From positions 1-5,725 of the forward strand of contig DATLBY010000361.1 in assembly GCA_035526665.1 (NCBI GenBank): a DNA stretch of 5,725 bases. The letters are read 5' to 3'. The DNA comes from DATLBY01 sp035526665. Its GTDB lineage: Bacteria; Acidobacteriota; Terriglobia; Bryobacterales; Bryobacteraceae. The first letter of the stretch is position 1; each line of letters opens with the position of its first letter. Position numbers and translations under genes: made by a program. The notes below the pieces were generated by a model that was given only the letters and a program-made list of their open reading frames with translations, was not told the DNA's origin and did no database searches. Shown piece by piece: positions 1 through 5,725 of the stretch.

Positions 1-2396
1 TGCCCCAGATGGATATAACCTAAGCCGACGTCGTTCAGTGTCTGAATCTTCTGTTGAATCTGGGGCAGGTTTTCCAGAATGGAAAGGCACTCTTCAATCG
101 TGCTTCCGAGCAGGTCCGCGATCGAATGTCCCTTGTACTTCACCTGCAGCGTCTCGCTGTTGTAGCGTTTTCCCCGGCAGACATCGCACGTGACGTAGAC
201 GTCCGGCAGAAAATTCATCTCGATCCGCTTCAATCCGTCGCCCTGACAGGCCTCGCAGCGCCCGCCTTTGACGTTGAAGCTGAACCGTCCGGGCTTGTAG
301 CCGCGCTCGCGCGACTCCGGCAGCATGGCAAAAAGATCGCGGATCGGCGTGAACACGCCTGTATAAGTGGCGGGATTGGATCGCGGCGTACGGCCAATGG
401 GCGCCTGATCGATCTCGACCACCTTATCGATCTCGTCGAGTCCGCTGATGCTGTCGTGCGCGCCCGGTTTCGCCCGCGACCCGTACACATGCTGCGCCAG
501 GGCGCGATAGAAAATGTCGTTGATGAGCGTGGATTTTCCGCTGCCGGATACGCCAGTCACCACCGTCAGAGTGCCCAGCGGAAACTCCACGTCGACGTTC
601 TTCAGGTTATGCTCACGCGCGCCGCGGATCGTAATCTTTTTCCCGCTGCCGCGGGAGCGCCTCTTGGGGGCCGGAATGGACACTTGGCCCGAAAGATATT
701 TGCCGGTCAAGGACGCCGGATTGCGCTCGATTTCCCCAGGCGTACCGGCTGCAACGAGTCCGCCGCCCAACCGCCCCGCGCCCGGTCCCAGATCGATGAC
801 GTAATCGGCATGCAGTATCGTGTCGGCGTCATGCTCCACCACCAGGACGGTATTACCCAGATCTCTCAGTTTGCTCAGTGTATCCAGCAGCCGGTCGTTG
901 TCCCGGGGATGCAGCCCGATCGAGGGCTCGTCCAGCACATAGAGAACGCCCCGGAGCTTGGATCCTATCTGCGTGGCTAGCCGGATGCGTTGGGCCTCCC
1001 CGCCGGAGAGCGTCGCCGAGCCGCGGTCCAGGCTCAGGTAATCGAGCCCCACTGCAGTCAGGTATTCCAGCCTGTGACGGATTTCGTCCAAAATACGGGA
1101 GGCGATCTGCTGCTCACGCGAGTTCAGCGTCCAAGTGCTCACGGCCGGCAGCGAGCGGGCAATCGGCATCGCGGTCAGATCAGCAATTGTGACGTCTTTG
1201 ACTGTCACAGCCAGGCTCTCGGGACGGAGCCGCTTGCCGTGGCAGTCGGGACACTCGGCCGGCGACATGTACTCCATCAGCCAGTCGCGGTACCCTTCGC
1301 TCGCTTCCTCGAATGTCTCTTCCAGGATTTTGAGAACGCCTGCAAAGCCGGGTCCGCCGTTGAGCAGCGTGTTCTGCTGCTTTTTAGACATCTGCTCAAA
1401 TGGGATGCCCAGATCAAAGCCGGTGCGGGCCGCTGCCTGGCCGAGCCTGTCGCTCATGTAGGTAGAGCTCCCGCCCGGTCCGAGTCCGCCTTCAAGGAGC
1501 GGCTTCGACGTATCGACGATCACTTTGACAGCGTCGAAGGACCACTTGCTGCCCAAACCTGTGCAGGTTTCGCAGGCGCCGTAGGGACTGTTGAAGGAGA
1601 AGGAGCGGGGCTCCAGTTGTGGGGCGCTGCGGCCGCAGTTCGGACAAGCAAGTTTCTGGGAGAAGAGGCGTTCCTCGCCGTTAACGATTGCGACGATGAC
1701 CAGCCCCGCAGCCAGTTTGGTGGCGGTCTCAATCGACGCCTCCAGCCGCTTCTCGATGCCGGGCTTCAGGACCAGGCGATCGACGACAACTTCGATATCG
1801 TGATTCTTGCGGCGATCCAGGGCAATGTTCTCCTCCAGGGAACGGAGAACCCCATCGATGCGGGCCCGCACAAATCCCTGGCGCGCGAGCTTTTCCAGCT
1901 CTTTTTTATATTCGCCTTTCCGGCCCCGGACAAACGGCGCTAGAATCATCAGGCGCTCGTCCGGTTTGCCCGCCATAATCTGCTGCACAATCTGTTCCGT
2001 GCTCTGCCGGGCGATTTCGAAGCCGCAGTCAGGACAGTGCGGAATTCCGATGGAGGAGTAGAGAAGCCGCAGGTAATCGTAAATTTCGGTCACTGTGCCG
2101 ACCGTGGAGCGCGGACTACGGCTGGTGGTCTTTTGCTCGATGGAGATTGCTGGGCTGAGGCCATCGATGGAGTCCACTTCGGGACGCTCCATCTGATCCA
2201 GAAACTGGCGGGCATAGGGCGAAAGCGTTTCCACGTAGCGCCGCTGCCCTTCGGCATAGATGGTGTCGAAGGCGAGTGACGACTTTCCCGATCCGCTCAA
2301 GCCTGTGATGACAGTAAAGGTGTTGCGGGGGATCTCGACGTCGATGTTCTTGAGGTTGTGTTGCCGCGCTCCATGCACGGTGATGCTTTTGAGCAT
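1..2396 (-). CDS. uvrA: UvrA, excinuclease ABC subunit A (partial, C-terminus cut by window edge)
   Basis: UvrA is the cytoplasmic damage-sensing ATPase of nucleotide excision repair; it works as a dimer and hands damaged DNA to UvrB. My translation of the minus strand gives 798 residues without a stop. In order it shows Walker A of the first ABC domain (GLSGSGKSS, 32-40), a C4 zinc finger (Cys251, 254, 275, 278), another CPDC pair (382-385), the first ABC signature (TLSGGEAQR, 462-470), Walker B (VLDEPSIGLHP, 487-497), a basic linker (about 575-587), the second Walker A (GVSGSGKST, 615-623) and the second zinc finger (Cys714, 717, 737, 740). The frame runs off position 1 at YIHLG, just before the expected second signature and Walker B. 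About 140-160 residues are therefore missing if the length is typical (about 940-960). The ATG at 2394-2396 is chosen because the protein starts as UvrA does and AGGAGG lies upstream. No frameshift or missing catalytic residue is seen in the visible part. Confidence 0.98.
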   Translation of the reverse strand, partial: MLKSITVHGARQHNLKNIDVEIPRNTFTVITGLSGSGKSSLAFDTIYAEGQRRYVETLSPYARQFLDQMERPEVDSIDGLSPAISIEQKTTSRSPRSTVGTVTEIYDYLRLLYSSIGIPHCPDCGFEIARQSTEQIVQQIMAGKPDERLMILAPFVRGRKGEYKKELEKLARQGFVRARIDGVLRSLEENIALDRRKNHDIEVVVDRLVLKPGIEKRLEASIETATKLAAGLVIVAIVNGEERLFSQKLACPNCGRSAPQLEPRSFSFNSPYGACETCTGLGSKWSFDAVKVIVDTSKPLLEGGLGPGGSSTYMSDRLGQAAARTGFDLGIPFEQMSKKQQNTLLNGGPGFAGVLKILEETFEEASEGYRDWLMEYMSPAECPDCHGKRLRPESLAVTVKDVTIADLTAMPIARSLPAVSTWTLNSREQQIASRILDEIRHRLEYLTAVGLDYLSLDRGSATLSGGEAQRIRLATQIGSKLRGVLYVLDEPSIGLHPRDNDRLLDTLSKLRDLGNTVLVVEHDADTILHADYVIDLGPGAGRLGGGLVAAGTPGEIERNPASLTGKYLSGQVSIPAPKRRSRGSGKKITIRGAREHNLKNVDVEFPLGTLTVVTGVSGSGKSTLINDIFYRALAQHVYGSRAKPGAHDSISGLDEIDKVVEIDQAPIGRTPRSNPATYTGVFTPIRDLFAMLPESRERGYKPGRFSFNVKGGRCEACQGDGLKRIEMNFLPDVYVTCDVCRGKRYNSETLQVKYKGHSIADLLGSTIEECLSILENLPQIQQKIQTLNDVGLGYIHLG

Positions 2397-2408
2397 TTTG
2401 CCGGGTGA

Positions 2409-2415
2409 CCCTCCT
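2409..2415 (-). promoter_or_regulatory. Ribosome-binding site of uvrA
   Basis: On the minus strand this reads AGGAGGG, a near-perfect anti-16S match. It lies 12-13 bases before the uvrA ATG, longer than the usual 5-9. No other ATG or GTG start sits nearer in frame, so the ATG at 2396 remains the best start. Confidence 0.7.
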
Positions 2416-2617
2416 ATTTTCGCACGTGGGATTTGGGTTCGTTCTGAAAATCCCGGTGAACGCTCCTGAAGAAGGTGCGGAACTCCTGTCTGACCGGGCG
2501 TGGGCTAAAGCTCGAACCACGATCACAGGCAATCAATATTTTCAATTTGATTTAGATTCTTCTAGTTAGCAGTTAATGCGCGCACGTGGCAAAAACGCCT
2601 CTCGCACGATTGAGCCA

Positions 2618-2622
2618 GAGGA
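2618..2622 (+). promoter_or_regulatory. Ribosome-binding site of the 46-residue ORF
   Basis: GAGGA lies 7 bases before the ATG at 2630. This decides the start: the more upstream in-frame ATG at 2576 has no comparable purine-rich site in front of it and sits at the edge of the AT-rich promoter-like stretch. Confidence 0.6.
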
Positions 2623-2629
2623 AACCAAC

Positions 2630-2770
2630 ATGCAATCAGTCTACGAGAAGATTTACCGCGTGTGGTCGGAGAGAAAAGAGGATCGGATTGCGGTCCGGAT
2701 TCAGTATTCGAGCCTCGACCGGGATGGCTGCCGAATATTCACCATGTTGCGGCGGGAAGAATGGGACTAG
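2630..2770 (+). CDS. Small hypothetical protein, 46 residues, coupled to the next gene
   Basis: I do not recognise this protein. From the ATG at 2630 it is 46 residues, highly charged and soluble-looking: it begins MQSVYEKIYRVW, has many Arg, Glu and Asp, one Cys, no membrane segment and no zinc-binding pattern. Support for its being real is a well-placed GAGGA site, third codon positions that are mostly G or C, and a stop codon that overlaps the start of the next gene by 10 bases, an arrangement typical of translational coupling. A longer form from the ATG at 2576 (64 residues) is possible but lacks a ribosome site. It could be a functional microprotein, or a short translated leader that controls the downstream gene. 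Conservation in related genomes would settle whether it is a gene at all. Confidence 0.5.
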   Translation: MQSVYEKIYRVWSERKEDRIAVRIQYSSLDRDGCRIFTMLRREEWD

Positions 2771-3075
2771 CTGCCAGAACGCTGGGCGCGCTCATTCTTG
2801 TGACGTCGCTTCGGGCGCAGGAACGGGCTTTCGATTTTACTGAGGCATTGCGGGCTTCCCAAGAACGAGCCATGTCGGAGGCCCGCGCCCGGGACGAAGT
2901 CTACCGCCGCAAACTGTTCTGCGATCGTTTTAACGCTCTGGTGCAGGCCTTGATTCTATTCGGAGACAACTACAATCAGAATCGGGGAATGGTGTTGCCG
3001 GCGGCGAAGTTGGCAGCGATCCGGAAAGCGTGGCGAGAGCTGGAACGGACTGATGTATTCGGCGGCAAGCAGTAG
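2761..3075 (+). CDS. Hypothetical secreted protein, 104 residues
   Basis: No known family is recognised. From the ATG at 2761 the protein has a short N-terminal region with Arg6, a hydrophobic core (LGALILVTSL, 8-17) and a plausible signal-peptidase site near LRAQ/E (residues 17-21), so it is probably exported. The mature part, about 84 residues, looks mainly helical: a charged stretch rich in Arg, Glu and Ala (22-52), a more hydrophobic helix (FNALVQALILF, about 57-67), then a polar turn with Asn and Tyr and a final basic helix (81-95). It has one Cys (54). The frame is open further upstream (a GTG at 2662 would add 33 residues), but that extension is unlike a signal peptide and overlaps the preceding ORF extensively. 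GGGAAG abuts the ATG too closely to be a normal ribosome site, so translation probably depends on the upstream 46-residue ORF. The stop faces the DUF2238 gene across 5 bases. Confidence 0.65.
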   Translation: MGLAARTLGALILVTSLRAQERAFDFTEALRASQERAMSEARARDEVYRRKLFCDRFNALVQALILFGDNYNQNRGMVLPAAKLAAIRKAWRELERTDVFGGKQ

Positions 3076-3080
3076 GCCCG

Positions 3081-3764
3081 CTATGCAGCGTCTTGGGCAG
3101 GCTCACCGCCCGTGATGCGGTGCCAGAGGGCTGTAATCCCCATAGCCAGGCAACAACCCGCCAAGGCAACCGCCATGTCGTTTTGTGTATCCCACACATC
3201 GCCCTGGGATGCGAGATATTGTTTGGCCAGTTCGGGCGCGACCAGTTTAGCGATCCATGCCTCCAATAGCTCAAAAAATGCGCTGAAGGCCAGGATCGTC
3301 TCGATCGGCAGATAGTAGGACCAGAGAGGCTGCACCTTGGTCTTGCGTATGAAGAGCTCCCGGATGGGATATGCGCAGAGAAGACCAAAGGAAAAGTGGG
3401 CCACACGATCAAAGTGGTTGCGATCCAGGCGGAACGAATCCTTCAGCCAGTTTCCGAAGGGAACCTGGCCATAGGTATAGTGCGCTCCCGTCAGGTGCAG
3501 GGAAAGGAAAAGAAAAATTAAAACGTACGACAAATTGCTGAATTGAAAATTCCGGTGAGTCGAGACCAGCACTCCGGAAAATGCAAACACCAGTACATTT
3601 TCCAGCAGCCAGTCCATTCGATCAATGGGCGAGATCGCCATAGCAGTCCACATCACAAGGTAGACAACAAAAAGCCCGCGCACCAGATTATTGGACTTTG
3701 CGGCGGCGGCAGTTGCGGAGGCTGCGACAGGCGTCATTGGGGACCGGATAACCTCAGATTCCAC
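3081..3764 (-). CDS. DUF2238 / YjdF-family integral membrane protein
   Basis: This is a multi-pass inner-membrane protein of the YjdF/DUF2238 family, whose biochemical role is not established. Family hallmarks are easy to see: HLTGAHYTYGQVP (90-102), RNHFDRVAHF (115-124), the acidic FFELLEAW (163-170) and QGDVWDTQNDM (187-197). The conserved His, Asp and Glu in these blocks could bind a metal or form a polar site in the membrane; that is inference. About six hydrophobic segments are visible, near 28-46, 53-68, 78-92, 123-139, 151-169 and 197-214. The coordinates use a GTG start at 3764 (227 residues), but the ATG at 3737 (218 residues) fits equally well: neither has a good Shine-Dalgarno site, and the extra N-terminus is polar and unlike the family core. 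Residues 10-24 are Ala-rich. The gene is divergent from the trmJ-like gene. Confidence 0.87.
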   Translation of the reverse strand: MESEVIRSPMTPVAASATAAAAKSNNLVRGLFVVYLVMWTAMAISPIDRMDWLLENVLVFAFSGVLVSTHRNFQFSNLSYVLIFLFLSLHLTGAHYTYGQVPFGNWLKDSFRLDRNHFDRVAHFSFGLLCAYPIRELFIRKTKVQPLWSYYLPIETILAFSAFFELLEAWIAKLVAPELAKQYLASQGDVWDTQNDMAVALAGCCLAMGITALWHRITGGEPAQDAA

Positions 3765-3771
3765 AATAGAC

Positions 3772-3777
3772 TAGAAT
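3772..3777 (+). promoter_or_regulatory. Candidate -10 element for the trmJ-like gene
   Basis: TAGAAT differs from the TATAAT consensus at one base and ends 23 bases before the ATG at 3801, which would give a very short leader. No good -35 hexamer is seen at the right distance. The opposite strand of nearly the same bases reads TATTCT (3774-3779), a possible -10 for the divergent DUF2238 gene. This is based on sequence match alone. Confidence 0.3.
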
Positions 3778-3800
3778 AAGCGTTCCTTCCAAAACCCACA

Positions 3801-4529
3801 ATGATGAAAAACTCCGACCGGCTGCGCATTGTCCTGGTGTCTCCGCGGAATCCGCTGAATATCGGAGCTGCCGCGCGTGCCATGAGCAATTTCGGGTTCT
3901 CGCAACTTCGCGTGGTCAATGCGTACGACGTAGCATATCAGGAAGCGCGCTCCGCCGTAAATGCATCCGCCATCCTCGCGTCCAGCCGGCAATATTCAAG
4001 TGTGGCGGAGGCGGTTGCCGATTGCACACTGGTAGTGGGAACAACGTCGTTGGGCAACCGGGAACTGCAGCACTCGATGCGGCGGCTCGAGTATGGAGGC
4101 AAAGCCATCCGGAAGGCGGTTACCACGGGTTCCGTGGCACTGCTATTCGGCTCGGAGAAGTTCGGACTTTCCAACGACGACATGAGCCATTGCCACTGGC
4201 TGATGCGGATTCCGACACGGGACGAGCATGAATCGATGAACCTGGGGCAGGCCGTGGCCGTCTGCCTTTACGAGTTGATCCGGAGCGGCCGGTCGGCTGA
4301 ATCGGAGCCGCGAGAAGTGGGTCTTGCCAACGCGGAGGAGCGCGAGCGCTTCACGACACTGCTGCTGGAATCGTTGCGCGAATCCGGATACATGCAGGAT
4401 CTGACCGCGGCTTCGTCGGAAAACAAACTCCGGCGCATGGTGGTGCGTCTCGGACTCAAGCAGCGCGATGCCTTCGTCTGGCTGGGAATGTTCCGCCAGA
4501 TCCTGTGGAAGCTGCGGCATCGCGAGTGA
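3801..4529 (+). CDS. trmJ: TrmJ-like SPOUT tRNA 2'-O-methyltransferase (position 32 type)
   Basis: This is a SPOUT-class methyltransferase of the TrmH/TrmJ group, probably the enzyme that 2'-O-methylates the nucleotide at tRNA position 32 with S-adenosylmethionine. The three family motifs are clear: NPLNIGAAARAMSNFG (17-32, with the conserved Arg26), FGSEKFGLSNDDM (116-128, SAM-binding loop of the trefoil knot) and SMNLGQAVAVCLYEL (145-159). The 242-residue length matches Escherichia coli TrmJ (246), and the C-terminal extension (about 180-240), with a KLRRMVVRLGLKQRDA segment and a FRQIL helix, resembles the TrmJ tail rather than TrmH or TrmL. TrmJ is preferred, but other TrmH-family RNA targets cannot be excluded from sequence. 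Starts at 3801 and 3804 are both possible (MM); no Shine-Dalgarno site is visible in the 36-base gap upstream. A small HMA-like ORF follows within a few dozen bases and is probably cotranscribed. Confidence 0.9.
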   Translation: MMKNSDRLRIVLVSPRNPLNIGAAARAMSNFGFSQLRVVNAYDVAYQEARSAVNASAILASSRQYSSVAEAVADCTLVVGTTSLGNRELQHSMRRLEYGGKAIRKAVTTGSVALLFGSEKFGLSNDDMSHCHWLMRIPTRDEHESMNLGQAVAVCLYELIRSGRSAESEPREVGLANAEERERFTTLLLESLRESGYMQDLTAASSENKLRRMVVRLGLKQRDAFVWLGMFRQILWKLRHRE

Positions 4530-4552
4530 CCCGCTTTGCTATGCTGGGCTCG

Positions 4553-4771
4553 ATGACGAAAATGCAATTAAAGTACGATTTGCTTCGTCCCTTGGATGAC
4601 AAATCCATGGACAGTATCGCCCGCGTACACAGCGTTTACGGCATCCAGCGTGTCCTGGTCGATCCCGGAATGAAGAGCATTACCGTCGAGTACGACGCCA
4701 CCCGGTTGAATCCACTCGAAGTGGAGGCGGCGCTGCAGAAAGCAGGCATCCCGTTGGGGCTGCACACGTAG
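4553..4771 (+). CDS. Small HMA-like domain protein lacking the metal-binding CxxC
   Basis: From the ATG at 4553 this is 72 residues with no Cys at all. The order of predicted elements is that of a heavy-metal-associated (ferredoxin-like) domain: a first strand (QLKYDLL), a helix (about DDKSMDSIARVHSVYG), a strand (IQRVLVDP), a strand (SITVEYDAT), then a helix (NPLEVEAALQKAG). The phrases 'G-I-Q-R-V-L-V-D' and 'S-I-T-V-E-Y-D-A' followed by 'A-L-Q-K-A-G' read like copper-chaperone domains, but the usual GMTCxxC loop is replaced by RPLDDKS. It is thus unlikely to bind copper in the normal way and may bind another partner or be structural. Start codons at 4541, 4553 and 4562 are all in frame and none has a strong ribosome site; 4505 would overlap trmJ. 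It follows trmJ closely and its stop lies 2 bases from that of the convergent racemase-family gene. The fold call is inferred from pattern. Confidence 0.7.
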   Translation: MTKMQLKYDLLRPLDDKSMDSIARVHSVYGIQRVLVDPGMKSITVEYDATRLNPLEVEAALQKAGIPLGLHT

Positions 4772-4773
4772 CC

Positions 4774-5725
4774 CTAGCGCGGCCGTTCCGTCTTCTGCCG
4801 GCGTTCCCAGCCCGGCTGGAACAATGGAAGCGCATTTTCCTGCTGGTAGGGATGCTTCAGGATCTCCTCGATATTCAGGTCAATCCCCAGGCCCGGACGG
4901 CTGGATACCTCGATATACCCGTCCACCACATCCACGGGATTGGTAATAATGTTCCTTTCCCAGGGCTCGTTGAACTCATCGAAAATCTCGTGAATGAAAA
5001 AGTTGGGAATGGAGGCGTTCAGCTGGACGCAGGCCGCGGTGCAGACCGGCCCCTGCGCGCTGTGCGGCGCCAGCACTCCGAAGTGCGCATCCACCATGTC
5101 CGCAATCTTGCGGGTAGCGAATATGCCGCCCAGGTTTAAGGGCTCCGGCTGCAGGAAATGAACGCATTCAGATTTCAGCAACTCGGCGAACTGCTGTTTG
5201 TTTGACAGGCTTTCCCCGGTGGCGATCGGAACCGGGCTGCGGCGGGCTACCTCCACCATGGCGGCGATATTGGTGTGCGGCACCGGCTCTTCAAACCACA
5301 CAGGACGCTGATCGTGCATGGCGGTGGAAAACTCAATCGCGGTGGGTACGTTAAACCGGCAGTGGCCTTCAATCAGCAGATCCACTTTATCGCCGACAGC
5401 TGAGCGGACCGCCCGGATAATGTCGAGACTCAGATCGAAGTCGTTGCGCGAGAGCGTCCGCCAGGCGCTGCCGAAAGGATCGAATTTCAGCGCCGTGTAG
5501 CCGCGGGCGGCTACGCCCTTGGCCTTCTCCGCAAACGATTCCGGCGTGCGGGGTCCTCGATACCAGCCATTCGCATACGCCCGGAGCTTCCCGTGACATT
5601 GGCCGCCCCAGAGGTTGTACACCGGCTGATTACAAGCCTTGCCGATGATGTCCCAACACGCGATTTCAATCGCCGCGATGGCGGACATCTGAATCTGCGC
5701 GCCGTCGGTGTAGACATCGCGAACC
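4774..5725 (-). CDS. Mandelate racemase/muconate lactonizing family enzyme, probable sugar-acid dehydratase (partial, N-terminus cut)
   Basis: This is an enolase-superfamily enzyme, which abstracts a proton next to a carboxylate with Mg2+ help; many relatives dehydrate sugar acids such as D-galactonate. The frame is open through the right edge: 316 residues are visible, of a usual 380-410, so the capping domain is mostly missing and the internal Met at 5688 is not the true start. Numbered from that Met, the barrel shows the single-Lys site (TALKFDPFG, 65-73; Lys68), a metal-ligand strand (LLIEGHCRF, 104-112; Glu107, His109), WFEEPV (131-136), ATGES (156-160), LQPEPLNLGGI (179-189) and LAPHSAQGP (206-214; His209), then IPNFFIHE (227-234). 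The EGH and single-Lys patterns resemble galactonate dehydratase-type members more than mandelate racemase itself. The acid that should pair with His209 appears to be Glu182, not Asp. Substrate cannot be assigned from sequence alone, and no sugar transporter or kinase is in view. Confidence 0.9.
   Translation of the reverse strand, partial: VRDVYTDGAQIQMSAIAAIEIACWDIIGKACNQPVYNLWGGQCHGKLRAYANGWYRGPRTPESFAEKAKGVAARGYTALKFDPFGSAWRTLSRNDFDLSLDIIRAVRSAVGDKVDLLIEGHCRFNVPTAIEFSTAMHDQRPVWFEEPVPHTNIAAMVEVARRSPVPIATGESLSNKQQFAELLKSECVHFLQPEPLNLGGIFATRKIADMVDAHFGVLAPHSAQGPVCTAACVQLNASIPNFFIHEIFDEFNEPWERNIITNPVDVVDGYIEVSSRPGLGIDLNIEEILKHPYQQENALPLFQPGWERRQKTERPR

Larger units (their letters stand above)
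2397..2629. other. Divergent intergenic region between uvrA and the small-gene pair
   Basis: This 233-base gap is the only sizeable non-coding stretch in the window and must hold the promoters of uvrA (leftward) and the small genes (rightward). About 2531-2579 is only roughly one-quarter GC, against clearly GC-rich flanks, as expected for promoter DNA. On the plus strand, TTGATT (2547-2552) followed 19 bases later by GTTAAT (2572-2577) is a weak candidate -35/-10 pair; I found no convincing pair for uvrA. A 9-base word, CGCACGTGG, occurs at 2421-2429 and again at 2581-2589, one copy near each divergent gene. I could not recognise a LexA/SOS operator. ORFs that cross this region on the minus strand look like chance frames. 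Confidence 0.6.

Noticed and set aside
54..1943. Long plus-strand open frames (308 and 317 residues) opposite uvrA
   Set aside because: They are exactly antisense to a UvrA frame with every motif intact, are rich in Arg, Gly and Ala as GC-rich shadows are, and match no family I know.
2397..2629. LexA/SOS operator upstream of uvrA
   Set aside because: uvrA is SOS-regulated in many bacteria, so I looked for CTG-N10-CAG, GAAC-N4-GTTC and GTTC-N7-GTTC patterns. Only half-sites such as GTTC, GAAC and CGAAC appear, with no properly spaced partner.
2662..2760. Longer form of the 104-residue protein from the GTG at 2662
   Set aside because: The added 33 residues would bury the signal-peptide-like segment and overlap most of the 46-residue ORF; the ATG at 2761 gives a coherent exported protein.
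3081..3764. VanZ-like protein
   Set aside because: It is a small multi-pass membrane protein with a similar look, but the GAHYTY, RNHFDR and GDVWDTQ blocks are those of DUF2238/YjdF.
4143..4567. Minus-strand frames of 125 and 99 residues opposite the trmJ-like gene
   Set aside because: They lie antisense to well-conserved SPOUT motifs and have no recognisable domain or ribosome site.
4774..5688. Treating the Met at 5688 as the true start of the racemase-family gene
   Set aside because: The frame stays open for 12 more codons to the window edge, the N-terminal capping domain is absent, and MSAIAAIEIACWD matches an internal segment of the family (typically SAI..ID.A.WD).

Overview
The window is ordinary bacterial chromosome of fairly high GC. 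It holds two partial genes at the edges and five complete genes between them. Nothing marks it as a mobile or defence region: I see no transposase, integrase, CRISPR array, tRNA, rRNA or long repeat. The host is best guessed as a soil-type Acidobacteriota (Solibacter/Bryobacter-like). This rests on base composition and on the mix of genes (UvrA, a YjdF/DUF2238 membrane protein, a TrmJ-type methyltransferase, a sugar-acid dehydratase-like enolase-superfamily enzyme). It is an inference with low to moderate confidence.

Layout. Positions 1-2396 (minus) encode the first 798 residues of the DNA-repair ATPase UvrA; the C-terminus lies beyond position 1. Positions 2397-2629 form the only real intergenic region, with an AT-rich core at about 2531-2579. 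It lies between uvrA and a plus-strand pair of small genes I do not recognise: a 46-residue ORF with a good ribosome-binding site (2630-2770), and a 104-residue ORF with a probable signal peptide (2761-3075) that overlaps it by 10 bases. These face, across 5 bases, a DUF2238/YjdF-type integral membrane protein (3081-3737 or 3764, minus). That gene is divergent from a TrmJ-like tRNA 2'-O-methyltransferase (3801-4529, plus). A small protein with a heavy-metal-associated-like fold but no cysteines follows closely (4553-4771, plus). It meets, tail to tail with 2 bases between stops, a mandelate racemase/muconate lactonizing-family enzyme (4774-5725, minus) whose N-terminus is cut by the window edge.

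The genes do not form one pathway. UvrA is nucleotide excision repair, TrmJ is tRNA modification, and the enolase-superfamily enzyme is probably sugar-acid catabolism. The likely transcription units are uvrA alone, the two small genes together, the DUF2238 gene alone, trmJ with the small downstream gene, and the racemase-family gene. I found no convincing novel system. The most useful leads are the coupled small-gene pair, the cysteine-less HMA-like protein after trmJ, and an Asp-to-Glu change at the probable catalytic dyad of the enolase-superfamily enzyme.
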